Below are positions 34,865 to 48,326 of a stretch of 64,000 bases of DNA, in pieces. The stretch is from contig CP052876.1 in the NCBI GenBank assembly GCA_020881835.1, positions 868,001-932,000 of the forward strand, given 5' to 3'. Made by a program: the position numbers and the translations under genes. A model generated the notes under the pieces. It was not told the origin of the DNA, did not search any database, and saw only the letters and a list, made by a program, of their open reading frames with translations. The first letter of the stretch is position 1, and each line of letters begins with the position of its first letter. The stretch is from Kineosporiaceae bacterium SCSIO 59966 (GTDB lineage Bacteria; Actinomycetota; Actinomycetes; Actinomycetales; SCSIO-59966).

Positions 34865-37800
34865 GTGCACCTCAAGACCCTCACCCTCAAGGGCTTCAAG
34901 TCCTTCGCCTCGGCGACCACGCTGCGCCTCGAGCCCGGCATCACCTGCGTGGTGGGCCCCAACGGCTCGGGCAAGTCCAACGTCGTCGACGCCCTGGCGT
35001 GGGTGATGGGCGAGCAGGGCGCCAAGAGCCTGCGCGGCGGCAAGATGGAGGACGTCATCTTCGCCGGCACCGCGGGACGCCCACCGCTGGGCCGCGCCGA
35101 GGTGAGCCTCACCATCGACAACACCGACGGCGCGCTGCCGATCGACTACACCGAGGTGACGATCACCCGGACGATGTTCCGGTCCGGCGGCTCGGAGTAC
35201 GCGATCAACGGCGCCCCCGCCCGGCTGCTCGACGTCCAGGAGCTGCTGTCCGACTCCGGTATCGGCCGGGAGATGCACGTCGTCGTCGGGCAGAACCAGC
35301 TCGACGCGGTGCTGCGGGCCACCCCCGAGGAGCGCCGCGGCTTCATCGAGGAGGCGGCCGGCGTCCTCAAGCACCGCAAGCGCAAGGAGAAGGCCCTGCG
35401 CAAGCTCGACGCGATGCAGGCCAACCTCACCCGGCTCACCGACCTCACCGCGGAGATCCGCCGACAGCTCGGCCCCCTGGGCCGCCAGGCCGAGGTGGCC
35501 CGTCGGGCCCGGACCGTGCAGGCCGACGTCCGCGACGCCCGCGCCCGGCTGCTCGCCGACGAGCTCGTCCAGCTCACCGCGACCCTCGAGGCGGAGGTCG
35601 CCGACGAGACCGCGCTACGCCGGCGCCAGCAGGAGGTGGAGTCGCGGCTGGAGGAGGCCAGGGCCCGTCTGGGCACGCTGGAGCGGCTGGCGCAGGAGGC
35701 CTCGCCGCGGCTCGCCGCGGCGGCCGACACCTACTACGCGCTCCAGTCGCTGCGGGAACGACTGCGCGGCACCGCGACCCTCGCCGCCGAGCGGCTGCGT
35801 CTGCTCGGCAGCGCGGCCACCGAGGAGCGCGGAGGCGGCCGGGACCCCGGTGACCTGGAGGCGCAGGCCGCCGAGGTGCGCGCGCAGGAGGCGGCCCTGG
35901 CGCAGGAGGTGGCCCGGCTCGGCGCCACCCTGCAGGACGCCGTCACCGCCCGCACCGACGCCGAGCAGGCGCTCACCGAGGAGGACCGCCGGGTCGCCGC
36001 CCGGCTGCGGGCCGCCGCCGACCGGCGTGAGGGCCTGGCCCGGCTCGCCGGGCAGGTCGCGGCCCGGCGCAGCCGGGTGGAGGCCGCGGAGGGCGAGATC
36101 GGGCGGCTGCGCGACGCCCTCGCCGAGGCCGAGCGCCGGGGCGCGGCCGCGCAGTCCGACTTCACCGCGGTGGAGTCGCAGGTCGCCGGGGTCGAGGAGG
36201 GCGAGGAGGACCTGGACGCCGAGCACGAGGCGGCGGTCGCCGCGCTGGCGGACGTCGAGGCCGAGCTCGACCGGCTGCGGGAGGCAGAGCGGGACGCCGA
36301 GCGTGACCGGGCCACGTGGACGGCGCGCCGTGAGGCGCTCGAGATGGGCCTGGAGCGCAAGGACGGCGCGGGAGCGCTGCTGGCCGCCGGCGAGCAGCTG
36401 CCCGGCCTGCTCGGTCCGCTGGCCGGCCTGCTCGCCGTCGAGGCCGGGTACGAGGACGCCGTCGCCGCCGCCCTCGGGGACGTGGCCGACGCCGTCGCCG
36501 TCGACGGGCTCGGCTCCGCCGTGGACGCCCTGCGGCTGCTGCGCGACCAGGACGCCGGCCGTGCGGGGCTGCTCGTCGGCCCGACCGGGGCCGGCGAGCC
36601 GGTCGAGGCGCCCTCCCTCGACGGGCTGCCCGAGGGCACGGTCGCGCTGGTGGACGTGGTCGCCGGCCGCGCCCCGGTGGCCGACGTCGTGCGCAGCCTG
36701 CTGGCCCGGCACGTCCTCGTCCCCGGGCTGGCCGAGGCCCGGCGGGTCGTCTCCGCCCGGCCCGACCTCGTCGCCGTCACCGCCGCCGGCGACGTGCTGT
36801 CCGTCACCACGGCCCGGGGCGGCTCGGCCGCCGCACCCAGCCGGCTGCAGGTGCAGGCGGCGGTGGACGAGGCGACCGAACGGCTGCAGGACGCCGTCCG
36901 GCGCGCCGAACGGTCCCGCTTCGGCGTCCAGGAGGCCACCGCCCGCCGGGACGCCGCCCGGGAACGGGTCGAGGCGGCCCTCGAGCGGCTGCACGAGTCC
37001 GACGCCCGGCTCGCGGCGGTCGCCGAGCGGCTCGGCCAGCTCGGGTCCGTGGTGCGGGCCGCCCGGGCGGAGGCGGAGCGGCTCACCAGCAGCCTGGCCC
37101 GGGCCACCGAGCAGCTCGAGGCCGACCGGCGGGACCTGCACGACCTCACCGAGCGGCTGCGGGCCGCGCAGGAGGAGCCGGCGGAGGCCGAGCCCGACAC
37201 CGGGGAGCGGGACCGGCTCGCCGCGGCGGCCGCGGCGGCCCGCACCGCGGAGACCGAGGCGCGTCTGGCGCTGCGGACCGGTGAGGAGCGGCTGCGGGCC
37301 CTGTCCGGGCGGGCCGAGTCCCTGGAGCGCGCGGCCCGGACCGAGCGCGAGGCGGCGGAGCGCGCCGCCCGCCGGGCCGAGCAGCGCCGCCGCCAGGCCG
37401 AGGTGGCGCGCGCCGTGGAGGTCGGGGCCGCCGCGGCGCTCCGGGTGCTCGAGCGGACCCTGGCGGCCGCCGCCGACGACCGGGACGCCGCCGAGGCCGA
37501 GCGGGCCCGGCGCGCCGCCGAGACCGCGCAGGTGCGCGAGCAGCTCGACACGCTGGCCGCCGAGCTGCGGGAGCTGACCGACTCCGTGCACGCCGACGAG
37601 GTCGCCCGCGCCCAGCAGCGGCTCCGGGTCGAGCAGCTCCAGCAGCGGGCCACCGAGGAGCTCGGACTCGACCCGGAGGTGCTCGTCGAGGAGTTCGGCC
37701 CGCACCGGCCGGTGCCCCCGTCGCCGCCGGCTCCCGGGGACCCGGAGCCGGACGAGCCGCCCGCCGCCGTCCCGTTCGTGCGCGCCGAGCAGGAGAAGCG

Positions 37801-38440
37801 GCTGCGCCGGGCCGAGCGTGCCCTGGCCCAGCTCGGCCGGGTCAACCCGCTGGCGCTCGAGGAGTTCGCGGCGCTGGAGGAGCGGCACAAGTTCCTCACC
37901 GAGCAGCTGGAGGACCTCAAGCGGTCCCGCAAGGACCTGCTGGACATCGTCCGCCAGGTCGACGAGCGGGTCGAGCAGGTGTTCGCCGAGGCGTTCGACG
38001 ACACCGCCCGCCACTTCGAGGAGGTCTTCCCGCGGCTGTTCCCCGGCGGCGAGGGCCGGCTCGTGCTCACCGACCCCGACGACCTGCTGACGACCGGCAT
38101 CGAGGTCGAGGCGCGGCCGGCGGGCAAGAAGGTCAAGCGGCTCAGCCTGCTGTCCGGCGGCGAGCGCTCGCTGACCGCCGTCGCCCTGCTGGTGGCCATC
38201 TTCAAGGCCCGGCCCAGCCCGTTCTACGTGCTCGACGAGGTCGAGGCGGCTCTGGACGACACGAACCTCGGCCGGCTCATCACCCTGCTCGAGGAGCTCC
38301 GCGCCTCCAGCCAGCTGATCATCATCACCCACCAGAAACGGACCATGGAGATCGCCGACGCCCTCTACGGCGTCAGCATGCGCGGCGACGGGGTGACGAC
38401 CGTGGTGAGCCAGCGGCTGCGCGAGCTCGCGGACGCCTGA
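34865..38440 (+). CDS. smc: Chromosome segregation protein SMC
   Basis: Condensin ATPase that loads at parS and aligns chromosome arms. 1191 residues: N-terminal head with GPNGSGKSN at about 31-39, long Ala/Glu/Arg-rich coiled coil (about 165-495), hinge (about 495-660), returning coiled coil to about 1000, and C-terminal head with LSLLSGGERSLTA near 1096 and Walker B YVLDEVEAALDD near 1123. A Pro-rich break (PVPPSPPAPGDPEPDEPP, about 956-975) interrupts the returning coil. GTG start; a weak -10 TAGGGT is at 34821. Confidence 0.98.
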   Translation: MHLKTLTLKGFKSFASATTLRLEPGITCVVGPNGSGKSNVVDALAWVMGEQGAKSLRGGKMEDVIFAGTAGRPPLGRAEVSLTIDNTDGALPIDYTEVTITRTMFRSGGSEYAINGAPARLLDVQELLSDSGIGREMHVVVGQNQLDAVLRATPEERRGFIEEAAGVLKHRKRKEKALRKLDAMQANLTRLTDLTAEIRRQLGPLGRQAEVARRARTVQADVRDARARLLADELVQLTATLEAEVADETALRRRQQEVESRLEEARARLGTLERLAQEASPRLAAAADTYYALQSLRERLRGTATLAAERLRLLGSAATEERGGGRDPGDLEAQAAEVRAQEAALAQEVARLGATLQDAVTARTDAEQALTEEDRRVAARLRAAADRREGLARLAGQVAARRSRVEAAEGEIGRLRDALAEAERRGAAAQSDFTAVESQVAGVEEGEEDLDAEHEAAVAALADVEAELDRLREAERDAERDRATWTARREALEMGLERKDGAGALLAAGEQLPGLLGPLAGLLAVEAGYEDAVAAALGDVADAVAVDGLGSAVDALRLLRDQDAGRAGLLVGPTGAGEPVEAPSLDGLPEGTVALVDVVAGRAPVADVVRSLLARHVLVPGLAEARRVVSARPDLVAVTAAGDVLSVTTARGGSAAAPSRLQVQAAVDEATERLQDAVRRAERSRFGVQEATARRDAARERVEAALERLHESDARLAAVAERLGQLGSVVRAARAEAERLTSSLARATEQLEADRRDLHDLTERLRAAQEEPAEAEPDTGERDRLAAAAAAARTAETEARLALRTGEERLRALSGRAESLERAARTEREAAERAARRAEQRRRQAEVARAVEVGAAAALRVLERTLAAAADDRDAAEAERARRAAETAQVREQLDTLAAELRELTDSVHADEVARAQQRLRVEQLQQRATEELGLDPEVLVEEFGPHRPVPPSPPAPGDPEPDEPPAAVPFVRAEQEKRLRRAERALAQLGRVNPLALEEFAALEERHKFLTEQLEDLKRSRKDLLDIVRQVDERVEQVFAEAFDDTARHFEEVFPRLFPGGEGRLVLTDPDDLLTTGIEVEARPAGKKVKRLSLLSGGERSLTAVALLVAIFKARPSPFYVLDEVEAALDDTNLGRLITLLEELRASSQLIIITHQKRTMEIADALYGVSMRGDGVTTVVSQRLRELADA

Positions 38441-38503
38441 GCCGCCCCGGCCGCGGGCCGGACCCGTGTGGCCGGGCGGTCGCGGGTGAGGCACCGTAGT
38501 GCC

Positions 38504-39049
38504 GTGACCGTCGTCGCCATCGGGATGCTCGTGAGCCTCGGCACCGCCGTGGTCGTGCTCGCGCTGGTGGCCGTGCCGCGGGTGCGGGAGGGGGAGCGGA
38601 TCCTCACCCCGGACGGCGAGGCGGCGGTGCGTGAGGCACGTGCCCGTGCCCGCGCTTTCGCCGTCGAGGCCCGGGAGCAGGCCCGGAGCCGTCGCGCCGG
38701 GTCCCGCGACCGCGGCGGCGCCCTGCGTGGTGCCGCGACCGGCGTCCGGGCCCGTGCCGGCTCGGTACGGGACACCACCGTCTCCGCGGGGCGCCAGGCC
38801 GCGACGGTCGGCGCGGCGGCCATCACCCGGGCCCGGGCGGCGACCCGCGCCGGGTCCACCGCGGTGGTCACCCGCTCGGCGACCGCCGTCGCCGACCCGC
38901 CACCGGTACCGGCCGCCGAGGACGACGTCATCGACCTGCGTGACCGGGCACCCGGCCCCGACCGGGAGCCTCCCGCCCTCGCGCGGGCCCGGCTGGCCCG
39001 CCGCCTGGAGTGGGGCGAGCCGGAGCCGGGGCCCCGGCACCGTCGCTGA
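38504..39049 (+). CDS. Hypothetical membrane-anchored Arg/Ala-rich protein
   Basis: About 181 residues: one N-terminal hydrophobic helix (TVVAIGMLVSLGTAVVVLAL), then a long Arg/Ala-rich helical region (RARARAFAVEAREQAR and similar), a Pro/Asp-rich spacer with VIDLRDR, and a basic end. I do not recognise a family. The frame also allows a GTG at 38468; I prefer 38504 because it begins right at the membrane helix. It lies between smc and ftsY and may be co-transcribed with either. Confidence 0.6.
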   Translation: MTVVAIGMLVSLGTAVVVLALVAVPRVREGERILTPDGEAAVREARARARAFAVEAREQARSRRAGSRDRGGALRGAATGVRARAGSVRDTTVSAGRQAATVGAAAITRARAATRAGSTAVVTRSATAVADPPPVPAAEDDVIDLRDRAPGPDREPPALARARLARRLEWGEPEPGPRHRR

Positions 39050-39074
39050 CCCGCGCCGGCAGCCCCTGAAGCGC

Positions 39075-39146
39075 CTGGAAGGCTCTCTGCAGGGCCGTCT
39101 GGAAGACCGTCTGGAAGGCCGTCTGGAAGGCCGTCTGGAAGGCTGG
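39075..39146 (+). repeat. Six-copy 12-base tandem repeat in the ftsY leader
   Basis: Six units of the form CTGGAAGGCCGT run from 39075 to 39146; units 4 and 5 are identical and the others differ by one to three bases. The GGAAGG of the last unit lies nine bases before the ftsY start and is its only visible ribosome site. Confidence 0.9.
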
Positions 39147-39151
39147 ACCCC

Positions 39152-42242
<3,091 letters not shown>

Positions 42243-42256
42243 CTGGTGGCGACGGC

Positions 42257-44638
42257 GTGCGGGTCGCACCGGTGCCGGCCGGGCGAGGGAGCCGGCCGGC
42301 CGGCTCCCGGGACCTGCGGGCCGAGCGGTTCGAGCTGGCTGCCCGCTGCGACCTGCGCGACCCGCAGGCCGGCGGCCGGCGCCGCCACGCGCTCGCCGCG
42401 CTCGTCGACAGCTGGCTCGGGGACGTCTGGGCGGCCGCGACGCCACCCCCTGCCGGGGTGGCGCTCGCGGCCGTCGGGGGGCACGCCCGTCGGGACGCCG
42501 GCCCGGCGGGGGACCTGGACCTGGTCCTGCTGCACGACGGTCGGACGGTGCGCGGGCCCGACGTCGCGGCGCTCGCCGAGTCCCTGTGGTACCCGGTCTG
42601 GGACGCCGGCCTGCGGCTTGACCACTCGGTCCGCTCGGTGGCGCAGTGCCGGCAGGTCGCCGCGCAGGACGTCACCGCCGCCGTCGGGCTGCTGGACCTG
42701 CGGCCGGTCGCCGGGGACGCCGCTCTCGTGCTGCGGGCCCGCGAGACGCTCCGGGAGGACTGGCGCCGGGGTGCCCGCAACCGTCTGCCCGCCCTGCTCG
42801 ACACGCTCACCGAGCGCGCGGAGCGGCACGGCGAGCTCGCCTACCTGCTCGAGCCGGACCTCAAGGAGGCCCGCGGCGGCCTGCGGGACGTCGTCGTCCT
42901 CGGCGCCGTCGTCGCCACCTGGCTCGCCGACGTCCCGCACGCCCAGGTGCGGGCGGCGACCACGCTGCTGCTCGACGTCCGGGACGCCCTGCACCTGACC
43001 ACCCGCCGCGCCGGGGAGCGGCTCGGGCTCGCCGACCAGGACGCCGTCGCCGAGGCGCTCGGCCTGCCGGACGCCGACGCCCTGCTCGCCCGCACCGCGC
43101 TCGCGGCGCGGGCGGTGACCCACTCCGTCGAGACCACGGCCCGGCGCGCCCGCGGCGCCGCGGCCCGCGGCCGGCCGCCACGTGAGCGCCCCCGGCCGCG
43201 ACCGGTGGCCCGTGACCTGGTCGAGCACGACGGCGAGCTGTGCCTCGCTGGGTCGGCACGGCCGCAGGGTGATCCGGTGCTCGCGGTGCGGGCCGGTGCG
43301 GCCGCGGCCCGCGCCGGCCTGCCGCTGTCACCGGTCACCGCCGGGCTCCTGGCGCGGTCGGCCCCACCGCTGCCGGACCCCTGGCCCCAGGAGGCCCGGG
43401 CAGCCTTCGTGGACCTGCTCGGCGCCGGCCCGGCGCTGGCGAGCGTCTGGGAGACCCTCGACCAGGCTGGGCTCGTCACCGCGTGGCTGCCCGAGCTGTG
43501 GCCCGTGCGCAACCGGCCCCAGCGCACCGTCGTGCACCGGCACACCGTCGACCGGCACCTCGTCGAGACGTGTATCGAGGCGTCCCGGCTGGTGCGAGAC
43601 GTGACCCGCCCCGACCTGCTGCTGCTCGCGGCCCTGCTGCACGACGTCGGCAAGCTGCCGGGTGCCACCGACCACTGCGCGGTCGGTGCGCCGATCGCCT
43701 GGCGAGTGGCGCGTCGCACCGGCCTCACCGCTGCCGACGCCGCCGTCGTCGAGCGCCTGGTGCGCGAGCACCTCACCCTCGTCGACATGGCCACTCGCCG
43801 GGACCCCGACGACCCGCGCACCGTCGAGGCGCTCGTCGCCGCGGTCGACGGCCGCGAGGACGTCCTGGACCTGCTGCGCGCGCTCACCGAGGCCGACGCC
43901 CGGGCCGCCGGGCCACCGGCGTGGTCGGCGTGGCGGGCGCGGCTCGTCGACGACCTCGTCGCCCGCGCCCGCCGGGTGCTGCGCGACGAGCCGGTCCCGC
44001 CGCCGGCCGACCCCCCCGGGGTGGGGGCCGACGTGGTCGCGGCGGTCGCCGCCGACGGGGTGCCGGAGGTCTCGGTGACAGAGGTGGACGGCGAGCACCT
44101 CGTCACCGTGGTGGCACCGGACCGTCGGGGCCTGTTCGCGGACATCGCCGGCACGCTCGCGGCCTCCGGGCTCACCGTGCGCTCGGCGACCGTCCGGACC
44201 GTCGACGGGGTGGCGGTGGACACCTGGCGGGTCGGCACCACCGGCTCGGCGCCCGACGCCACCGTCCTGCGCACCACGTTGCGGCGGCTGTCGGCCGGGG
44301 AGCCGGCGGTGCTCAAGCTGCTCCGGCGCCGGGAGGCGTCGTGGCGCCCGGGACCGCGGGCCGGGCCCGTGCCCGCGGCCAGGGTGACGCTCGTCCCCGG
44401 CGGGTCCAGCGACGCCACCGTCCTCGAGGTCCGCGCCGCCGACCGGCCCGGCCTGCTGCACCGGCTGGGCCGGGCGCTCGTCGGCATCGGGGTGGACGTC
44501 CGCTCGGCACACGTCGCCACGTTCGCCGGCCAGGCCGTCGACGTGCTCTACCTGTCCGGCCCGGACGGCGGGCGCCTCACCCCGGCCCTGGAGGCCGCGG
44601 CCTTCTCCGCGCTGGCCAGGTCCGCTGACGTACCCTGA
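42257..44638 (+). CDS. glnD: PII nucleotidylyltransferase/removing enzyme GlnD
   Basis: Modifies and demodifies PII according to nitrogen status. 793 residues: nucleotidyltransferase motif [16 protein letters not shown] (74-89, Asp86/Asp88), a GlnD helical domain with [13 protein letters not shown], an HD phosphohydrolase [10 protein letters not shown] near 461, and two C-terminal ACT domains (about 610-680 and 715-790) for glutamine sensing. The frame is open upstream into glnK; GTG at 42257 is the first plausible start after the glnK stop, with 42272 as an alternative and no clear ribosome site for either. Confidence 0.95.
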   Translation: MRVAPVPAGRGSRPAGSRDLRAERFELAARCDLRDPQAGGRRRHALAALVDSWLGDVWAAATPPPAGVALAAVGGHARRDAGPAGDLDLVLLHDGRTVRGPDVAALAESLWYPVWDAGLRLDHSVRSVAQCRQVAAQDVTAAVGLLDLRPVAGDAALVLRARETLREDWRRGARNRLPALLDTLTERAERHGELAYLLEPDLKEARGGLRDVVVLGAVVATWLADVPHAQVRAATTLLLDVRDALHLTTRRAGERLGLADQDAVAEALGLPDADALLARTALAARAVTHSVETTARRARGAAARGRPPRERPRPRPVARDLVEHDGELCLAGSARPQGDPVLAVRAGAAAARAGLPLSPVTAGLLARSAPPLPDPWPQEARAAFVDLLGAGPALASVWETLDQAGLVTAWLPELWPVRNRPQRTVVHRHTVDRHLVETCIEASRLVRDVTRPDLLLLAALLHDVGKLPGATDHCAVGAPIAWRVARRTGLTAADAAVVERLVREHLTLVDMATRRDPDDPRTVEALVAAVDGREDVLDLLRALTEADARAAGPPAWSAWRARLVDDLVARARRVLRDEPVPPPADPPGVGADVVAAVAADGVPEVSVTEVDGEHLVTVVAPDRRGLFADIAGTLAASGLTVRSATVRTVDGVAVDTWRVGTTGSAPDATVLRTTLRRLSAGEPAVLKLLRRREASWRPGPRAGPVPAARVTLVPGGSSDATVLEVRAADRPGLLHRLGRALVGIGVDVRSAHVATFAGQAVDVLYLSGPDGGRLTPALEAAAFSALARSADVP

Positions 44639-44677
44639 GGCCCGTTCGCCGTCCGCCTACGCCGAGGACCCCGCCCC

Positions 44678-46270
44678 GTGTTCTCCACGCTGTCCGACCG
44701 TCTCACCGCGACCTTCAAGAACCTGCGCGGCAAGGGCCGGCTCACCGAGGCCGACGTCGACGCCACCGTCCGCGAGATCCGTCGGGCCCTGCTCGACGCC
44801 GACGTCGCCCTGCCGGTGGTGCGCGAGTTCGTCGCGACCGTCCGGGAGCGGGCCCTCGGCGCGGAGGTGTCCCAGGCGCTCAACCCCGCCCAGCAGGTCG
44901 TCAAGATCGTCAACGAGGAGCTCGTCGGCATCCTCGGCGGGTCGACCCGCCGGCTCACGTTCGCCAAGACGCCCCCCACGGTCATCCTGCTCGCCGGCCT
45001 GCAGGGCTCCGGCAAGACGACCCTGGCCGGGAAGCTCGGCCACCTGCTGCGCCAGCAGGGCCACACCCCGTTGCTCGTCGCGGCCGATCTGCAGCGGCCG
45101 AACGCGGTCACCCAGCTCGAGGTCGTCGGGCAGCGTGCCGGGGTGCCGGTGTTCGCCCCCGAGCCCGGCAACGGTGTCGGCGACCCCGTCGACGTGGCCC
45201 GCCGCAGCGTGCAGGAGGCACGCGCCCGCCAGTACGACGTCGTCATCGTGGACACCGCCGGCCGCCTCGGCGTGGACGCCGAGATGATGCAGCAGGCCGC
45301 CGACATCCGCGACGCCGTCCAGCCCGACGAGGTGCTGTTCGTCCTCGACGCGATGATCGGCCAGGACGCCGTGAACGTCGCCCGCGCCTTCGCCGACGGT
45401 GTGGGCATCACCGGGGTGGCCCTGACCAAGCTCGACGGCGACGCCCGCGGCGGCGCGGCGCTGTCGGTGGCCTCGGTCACCGGCCGCCCGGTGATGTTCG
45501 CGTCCACCGGCGAGAAGCTCGGGGACTTCGAGCTCTTCCACCCCGACCGGATGGCTTCCCGGATCCTCGACATGGGTGACGTGCTCACCCTCATCGAGCA
45601 GGCGGAGAAGGCCTTCGACGCCGGTCAGGCCGAGGACCTCGCCACCCGCTTCCTCGAGGGGGAGGACTTCACCCTCGAGGACTTCCTCGTCCAGATGCAG
45701 GGCCTGCGCAAGATGGGCTCGCTGAAGAAGATGCTGGGGATGCTGCCGGGGATGGCCCAGGTGCGCGACCAGCTCGAGCAGTTCGACGAGCGGGAGATCG
45801 ACCGGATCGAGGCCATCGTCCGCTCGATGACGCCCGCCGAGCGCCGCCAGCCGAAGATCATCAACGGTTCGCGTCGTGCCCGGATCGCGAAGGGGTCCGG
45901 GGTCACCGTCACCGAGGTCAACCAGCTGCTCGAGCGCTTCGTCGACGCGCAGAAGATGATGCGCCAGCTCCGTCAGGGCGGCGGGGTGCCGGGGATGCCG
46001 GGGATGCCGGGGATGCCCGGCGGTGGCAAGAAGTCCCGCGGCCGGACCGCCCCGGCGAAGGGACGCCCTCGCAAGGCCAAGTCGGGCAACCCCGCCAAGC
46101 GAGCCCAGCAGGAGCAGGCGGCGCGGGAGAAGGCCGCCACCGGCCGCGGCTCGGCGTTCGGCGCCGGGGCGCTGGGTGCCGGCGCCCCCGGTCAGGACCC
46201 GGACGGCGAGCCGGACCTGTCCCAGGTCCAGCTGCCGCCGGGCTTCGAGAAGTTCCTCGGCGGCCGCTGA
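44678..46270 (+). CDS. ffh: Signal recognition particle protein Ffh
   Basis: GTPase that binds signal sequences and 4.5S RNA. 530 residues: N domain, GLQGSGKTT near 107-115, DTAGRLGVDAEMM, TKLDGDARGG, and an M domain with MGSLKKMLGMLPGM and NGSRRARIAKGSGV (RNA-binding). A tail beyond residue 430 holds GMPGMPGMPGG and Lys/Ala-rich segments. The GTG start is 39 bases after glnD. The 4.5S RNA gene is not in the window. Confidence 0.98.
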   Translation: MFSTLSDRLTATFKNLRGKGRLTEADVDATVREIRRALLDADVALPVVREFVATVRERALGAEVSQALNPAQQVVKIVNEELVGILGGSTRRLTFAKTPPTVILLAGLQGSGKTTLAGKLGHLLRQQGHTPLLVAADLQRPNAVTQLEVVGQRAGVPVFAPEPGNGVGDPVDVARRSVQEARARQYDVVIVDTAGRLGVDAEMMQQAADIRDAVQPDEVLFVLDAMIGQDAVNVARAFADGVGITGVALTKLDGDARGGAALSVASVTGRPVMFASTGEKLGDFELFHPDRMASRILDMGDVLTLIEQAEKAFDAGQAEDLATRFLEGEDFTLEDFLVQMQGLRKMGSLKKMLGMLPGMAQVRDQLEQFDEREIDRIEAIVRSMTPAERRQPKIINGSRRARIAKGSGVTVTEVNQLLERFVDAQKMMRQLRQGGGVPGMPGMPGMPGGGKKSRGRTAPAKGRPRKAKSGNPAKRAQQEQAAREKAATGRGSAFGAGALGAGAPGQDPDGEPDLSQVQLPPGFEKFLGGR

Positions 46271-46309
46271 CCCCCCGGCCCGGACCCGCTGCCCGGTAGG
46301 TTGCCGGGC

Positions 46310-47413
46310 ATGACCGACGTCCTGCACCTGACCGGCCCGGTCCTGGTCGACCACACCGACGCCGGGACCGACGTCCGCGACGAGGCCTGGGTGGTCGGCG
46401 GCCGGCTGACCTTCGAGCGGCCCACCGGTGACCACGACGTGACCACCCTCGACGGCTGGGTGCTGCCCGGCCTCGTCGACGCCCACTGCCACGTCGGGCT
46501 GGACGCGCACGGCGCCGTCGACGACGCCACCGCGGAGCAGCAGGCGCTGCAGGAGCGGCAGGCCGGCGCGCTGCTCCTGCGGGACGCCGGGTCGGCCGCC
46601 GACACCCGGTGGATCGACGACCGGGAGGACCTGCCCCGGATCGTGCGGGCCGGGCGGCACATCGCCCGCACCCGCCGGTACATCCGCAACTACGCCCACG
46701 AGATCGAGCCCGAGGACCTCGTGGCGTACGTCCGGCGGGAGGCCCGTCGCGGTGACGGCTGGGTCAAGCTCGTCGGGGACTGGATCGACCGCGAGGTCGG
46801 GGACCTGACCCCGTGCTGGCCCGCCGACGCGCTGCGTGCGGCGATCGCGGCGGCGCACGAGGAGGGGGCGCGGGTGACCGCGCACTGCTTCAGCGAGGAC
46901 TCCCTGCCGGACCTGGCCGAGGCCGGGATCGACTGCGTCGAACACGCCACCGGGCTCACGCCGCAGACCACCGCCCTGTTCGCCGAGCGGGGGATCGCCG
47001 TCGTGCCGACCCTGGTGAACATCGCCACCTTCCCCGGTATCGCCGCCGCCGCCGAGGCCAAGTTCCCGGTCTACGCGGCGCACATGCGGGACCTGCACGC
47101 GCGCCGGTACGAGACCGTCCGCAGCGCCGTCGAGGCCGGGATCGAGGTCTACGTCGGCACCGACGCCGGCGGCTCCCTGCCGCACGGGCTCGTCGGCCAG
47201 GAGGTGGCCGAGCTCGTCACCGCCGGGCTGCCGCCGGTGCAGGCCCTGTCCGCGGCGACGTGGGCGGCCCGCCGCTGGCTGGGCCGCCCCGGACTGAGCG
47301 AGGGCGAGGAGGCGGACCTCGTGGTCTACCCGCAGGACCCGCGCGCGGACGTCGGGGTGCTGGCCAGCCCCCGTGCGGTCGTGCTGCGTGGTCGGGTGGT
47401 CGCCGCCGGTTAG
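46310..47413 (+). CDS. Amidohydrolase-family protein
   Basis: A metal-dependent hydrolase of 367 residues in the imidazolonepropionase-like branch. Metal-binding residues: HxH in LVDAHCHVG (His59, His61), [21 protein letters not shown] and the Asp in [11 protein letters not shown]; the C-terminus carries [14 protein letters not shown]. The substrate is unknown. ATG at 46310 lies seven bases after TAGGTT (46297-46302), so leaderless expression is likely. Its position between ffh and rpsP is frequent in actinobacteria. Confidence 0.9.
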   Translation: MTDVLHLTGPVLVDHTDAGTDVRDEAWVVGGRLTFERPTGDHDVTTLDGWVLPGLVDAHCHVGLDAHGAVDDATAEQQALQERQAGALLLRDAGSAADTRWIDDREDLPRIVRAGRHIARTRRYIRNYAHEIEPEDLVAYVRREARRGDGWVKLVGDWIDREVGDLTPCWPADALRAAIAAAHEEGARVTAHCFSEDSLPDLAEAGIDCVEHATGLTPQTTALFAERGIAVVPTLVNIATFPGIAAAAEAKFPVYAAHMRDLHARRYETVRSAVEAGIEVYVGTDAGGSLPHGLVGQEVAELVTAGLPPVQALSAATWAARRWLGRPGLSEGEEADLVVYPQDPRADVGVLASPRAVVLRGRVVAAG

Positions 47414-47433
47414 GGGTCCGGCGCCCGGTCTGG

Positions 47434-47532
47434 CAGAATGCCCGCCGTACCCGGTGCGCTCGGCCCCTCTCACCGTGCGCCGCCGCGTCCGCCCGGGAGC
47501 CCCGGTGCCTCCGACCCCACACGGTGGCCGAG
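47434..47532 (+). promoter_or_regulatory. rpsP promoter (-10) and structured 5' leader
   Basis: A -10-like CAGAAT (47434-47439) puts transcription start near 47446. In the leader, CTCGGC (47459-47464) plus CACCGTG (47471-47477) pair with CACGGTGGCCGAG (47520-47532): 13 bp with one six-base bulge on the 5' side. It could be an autoregulatory ribosomal-protein leader; this is inferred. Confidence 0.45.
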
Positions 47533-47570
47533 AGGCTCCCACCCCCACAAGAGCAGGAGACACCACAGAC

Positions 47571-48077
47571 GTGGCCGTCAAGATCCGACTGAAGCGCCTC
47601 GGCAAGATCCGGGCGCCGTACTACCGCGTCGTCGTCGCCGACTCCCGGACCAAGCGGGACGGTCGAGCGATCGAGGAGATCGGCAAGTACCACCCGACCG
47701 AGGAGCCGTCGCTCATCGAGATCGACTCCGAGCGGGTCCAGTACTGGCTCGGTGTCGGCGCCCAGCCGACCGAGCAGGTGCTCGCCCTGCTCAAGGTCAC
47801 CGGCGACTGGCAGAAGTTCAAGGGCCTGCCGGGCGCCGAGGGCACGCTCAAGGTGGCCGCTCCCAAGGCTGACAAGCGGGCCGTCTTCGAGGCCGCCGCC
47901 AAGGAGGCCATGGACGAGCCGACCGCCGAGGCGACGACTCCGCGGAAGAAGGCGACGAAGGCCGCTGAGCAGCCCGCCGCTGAGCAGCCCGCCGCTGAGC
48001 AGCCCGCCCCTGAGCAGCCCGCCGACGAGTCGGCTGCCGAGGGCGAGACCGTTCCGGCTGAGCGAGCCGAGGCCTGA
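47571..48077 (+). CDS. rpsP: 30S ribosomal protein S16 with repetitive acidic tail
   Basis: 168 residues; the first 90 or so are canonical S16 ([40 protein letters not shown]). A C-terminal extension holds a basic patch ([10 protein letters not shown]) and then four repeats of [10 protein letters not shown] encoded by a 15-base tandem repeat (47964-48023), ending in acidic residues. GTG at 47571 follows AGGAGA about ten bases upstream. It heads the rpsP-khpA-rimM-trmD block. Confidence 0.97.
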   Translation: MAVKIRLKRLGKIRAPYYRVVVADSRTKRDGRAIEEIGKYHPTEEPSLIEIDSERVQYWLGVGAQPTEQVLALLKVTGDWQKFKGLPGAEGTLKVAAPKADKRAVFEAAAKEAMDEPTAEATTPRKKATKAAEQPAAEQPAAEQPAPEQPADESAAEGETVPAERAEA

Positions 48078-48079
48078 CC

Positions 48080-48319
48080 GTGCTGGCCGACGCGTGCGAG
48101 CACCTCGTCCGCGGGATCGTCGACCACCCGGACGACGTCCGGGTGGCCGAGAAGAACCTGCGCCGCGGAGTGCTGCTCGAGGTGCGGGTGCACCCCGAGG
48201 ACCTCGGTCGGGTCATCGGCCGCTCCGGTCGCACCGCCAAGGCGCTGCGCACCGTGGTCGGGGCGCTGGCCGGTGACCGCGGGGTCCGGGTCGACCTCGT
48301 CGACGTCGACCGCCGCTGA
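48080..48319 (+). CDS. khpA: KH-domain RNA-binding protein KhpA
   Basis: A 79-residue single KH domain protein with the GxxG loop in VIGRSGRTAKALRTVV. KhpA proteins bind many RNAs and affect cell division and ribosome assembly in Gram-positives. The GTG start is two bases after the rpsP stop, so it is translationally coupled. A perfect 13-bp hairpin follows the gene. Confidence 0.95.
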   Translation: MLADACEHLVRGIVDHPDDVRVAEKNLRRGVLLEVRVHPEDLGRVIGRSGRTAKALRTVVGALAGDRGVRVDLVDVDRR

Positions 48320-48326
48320 CACCGCC

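Noticed and set aside
44657-47605. A 982-residue reverse-strand frame opposite ffh and the amidohydrolase gene
   Set aside because: Same antisense artefact of GC-rich codons; the + strand genes are certain.
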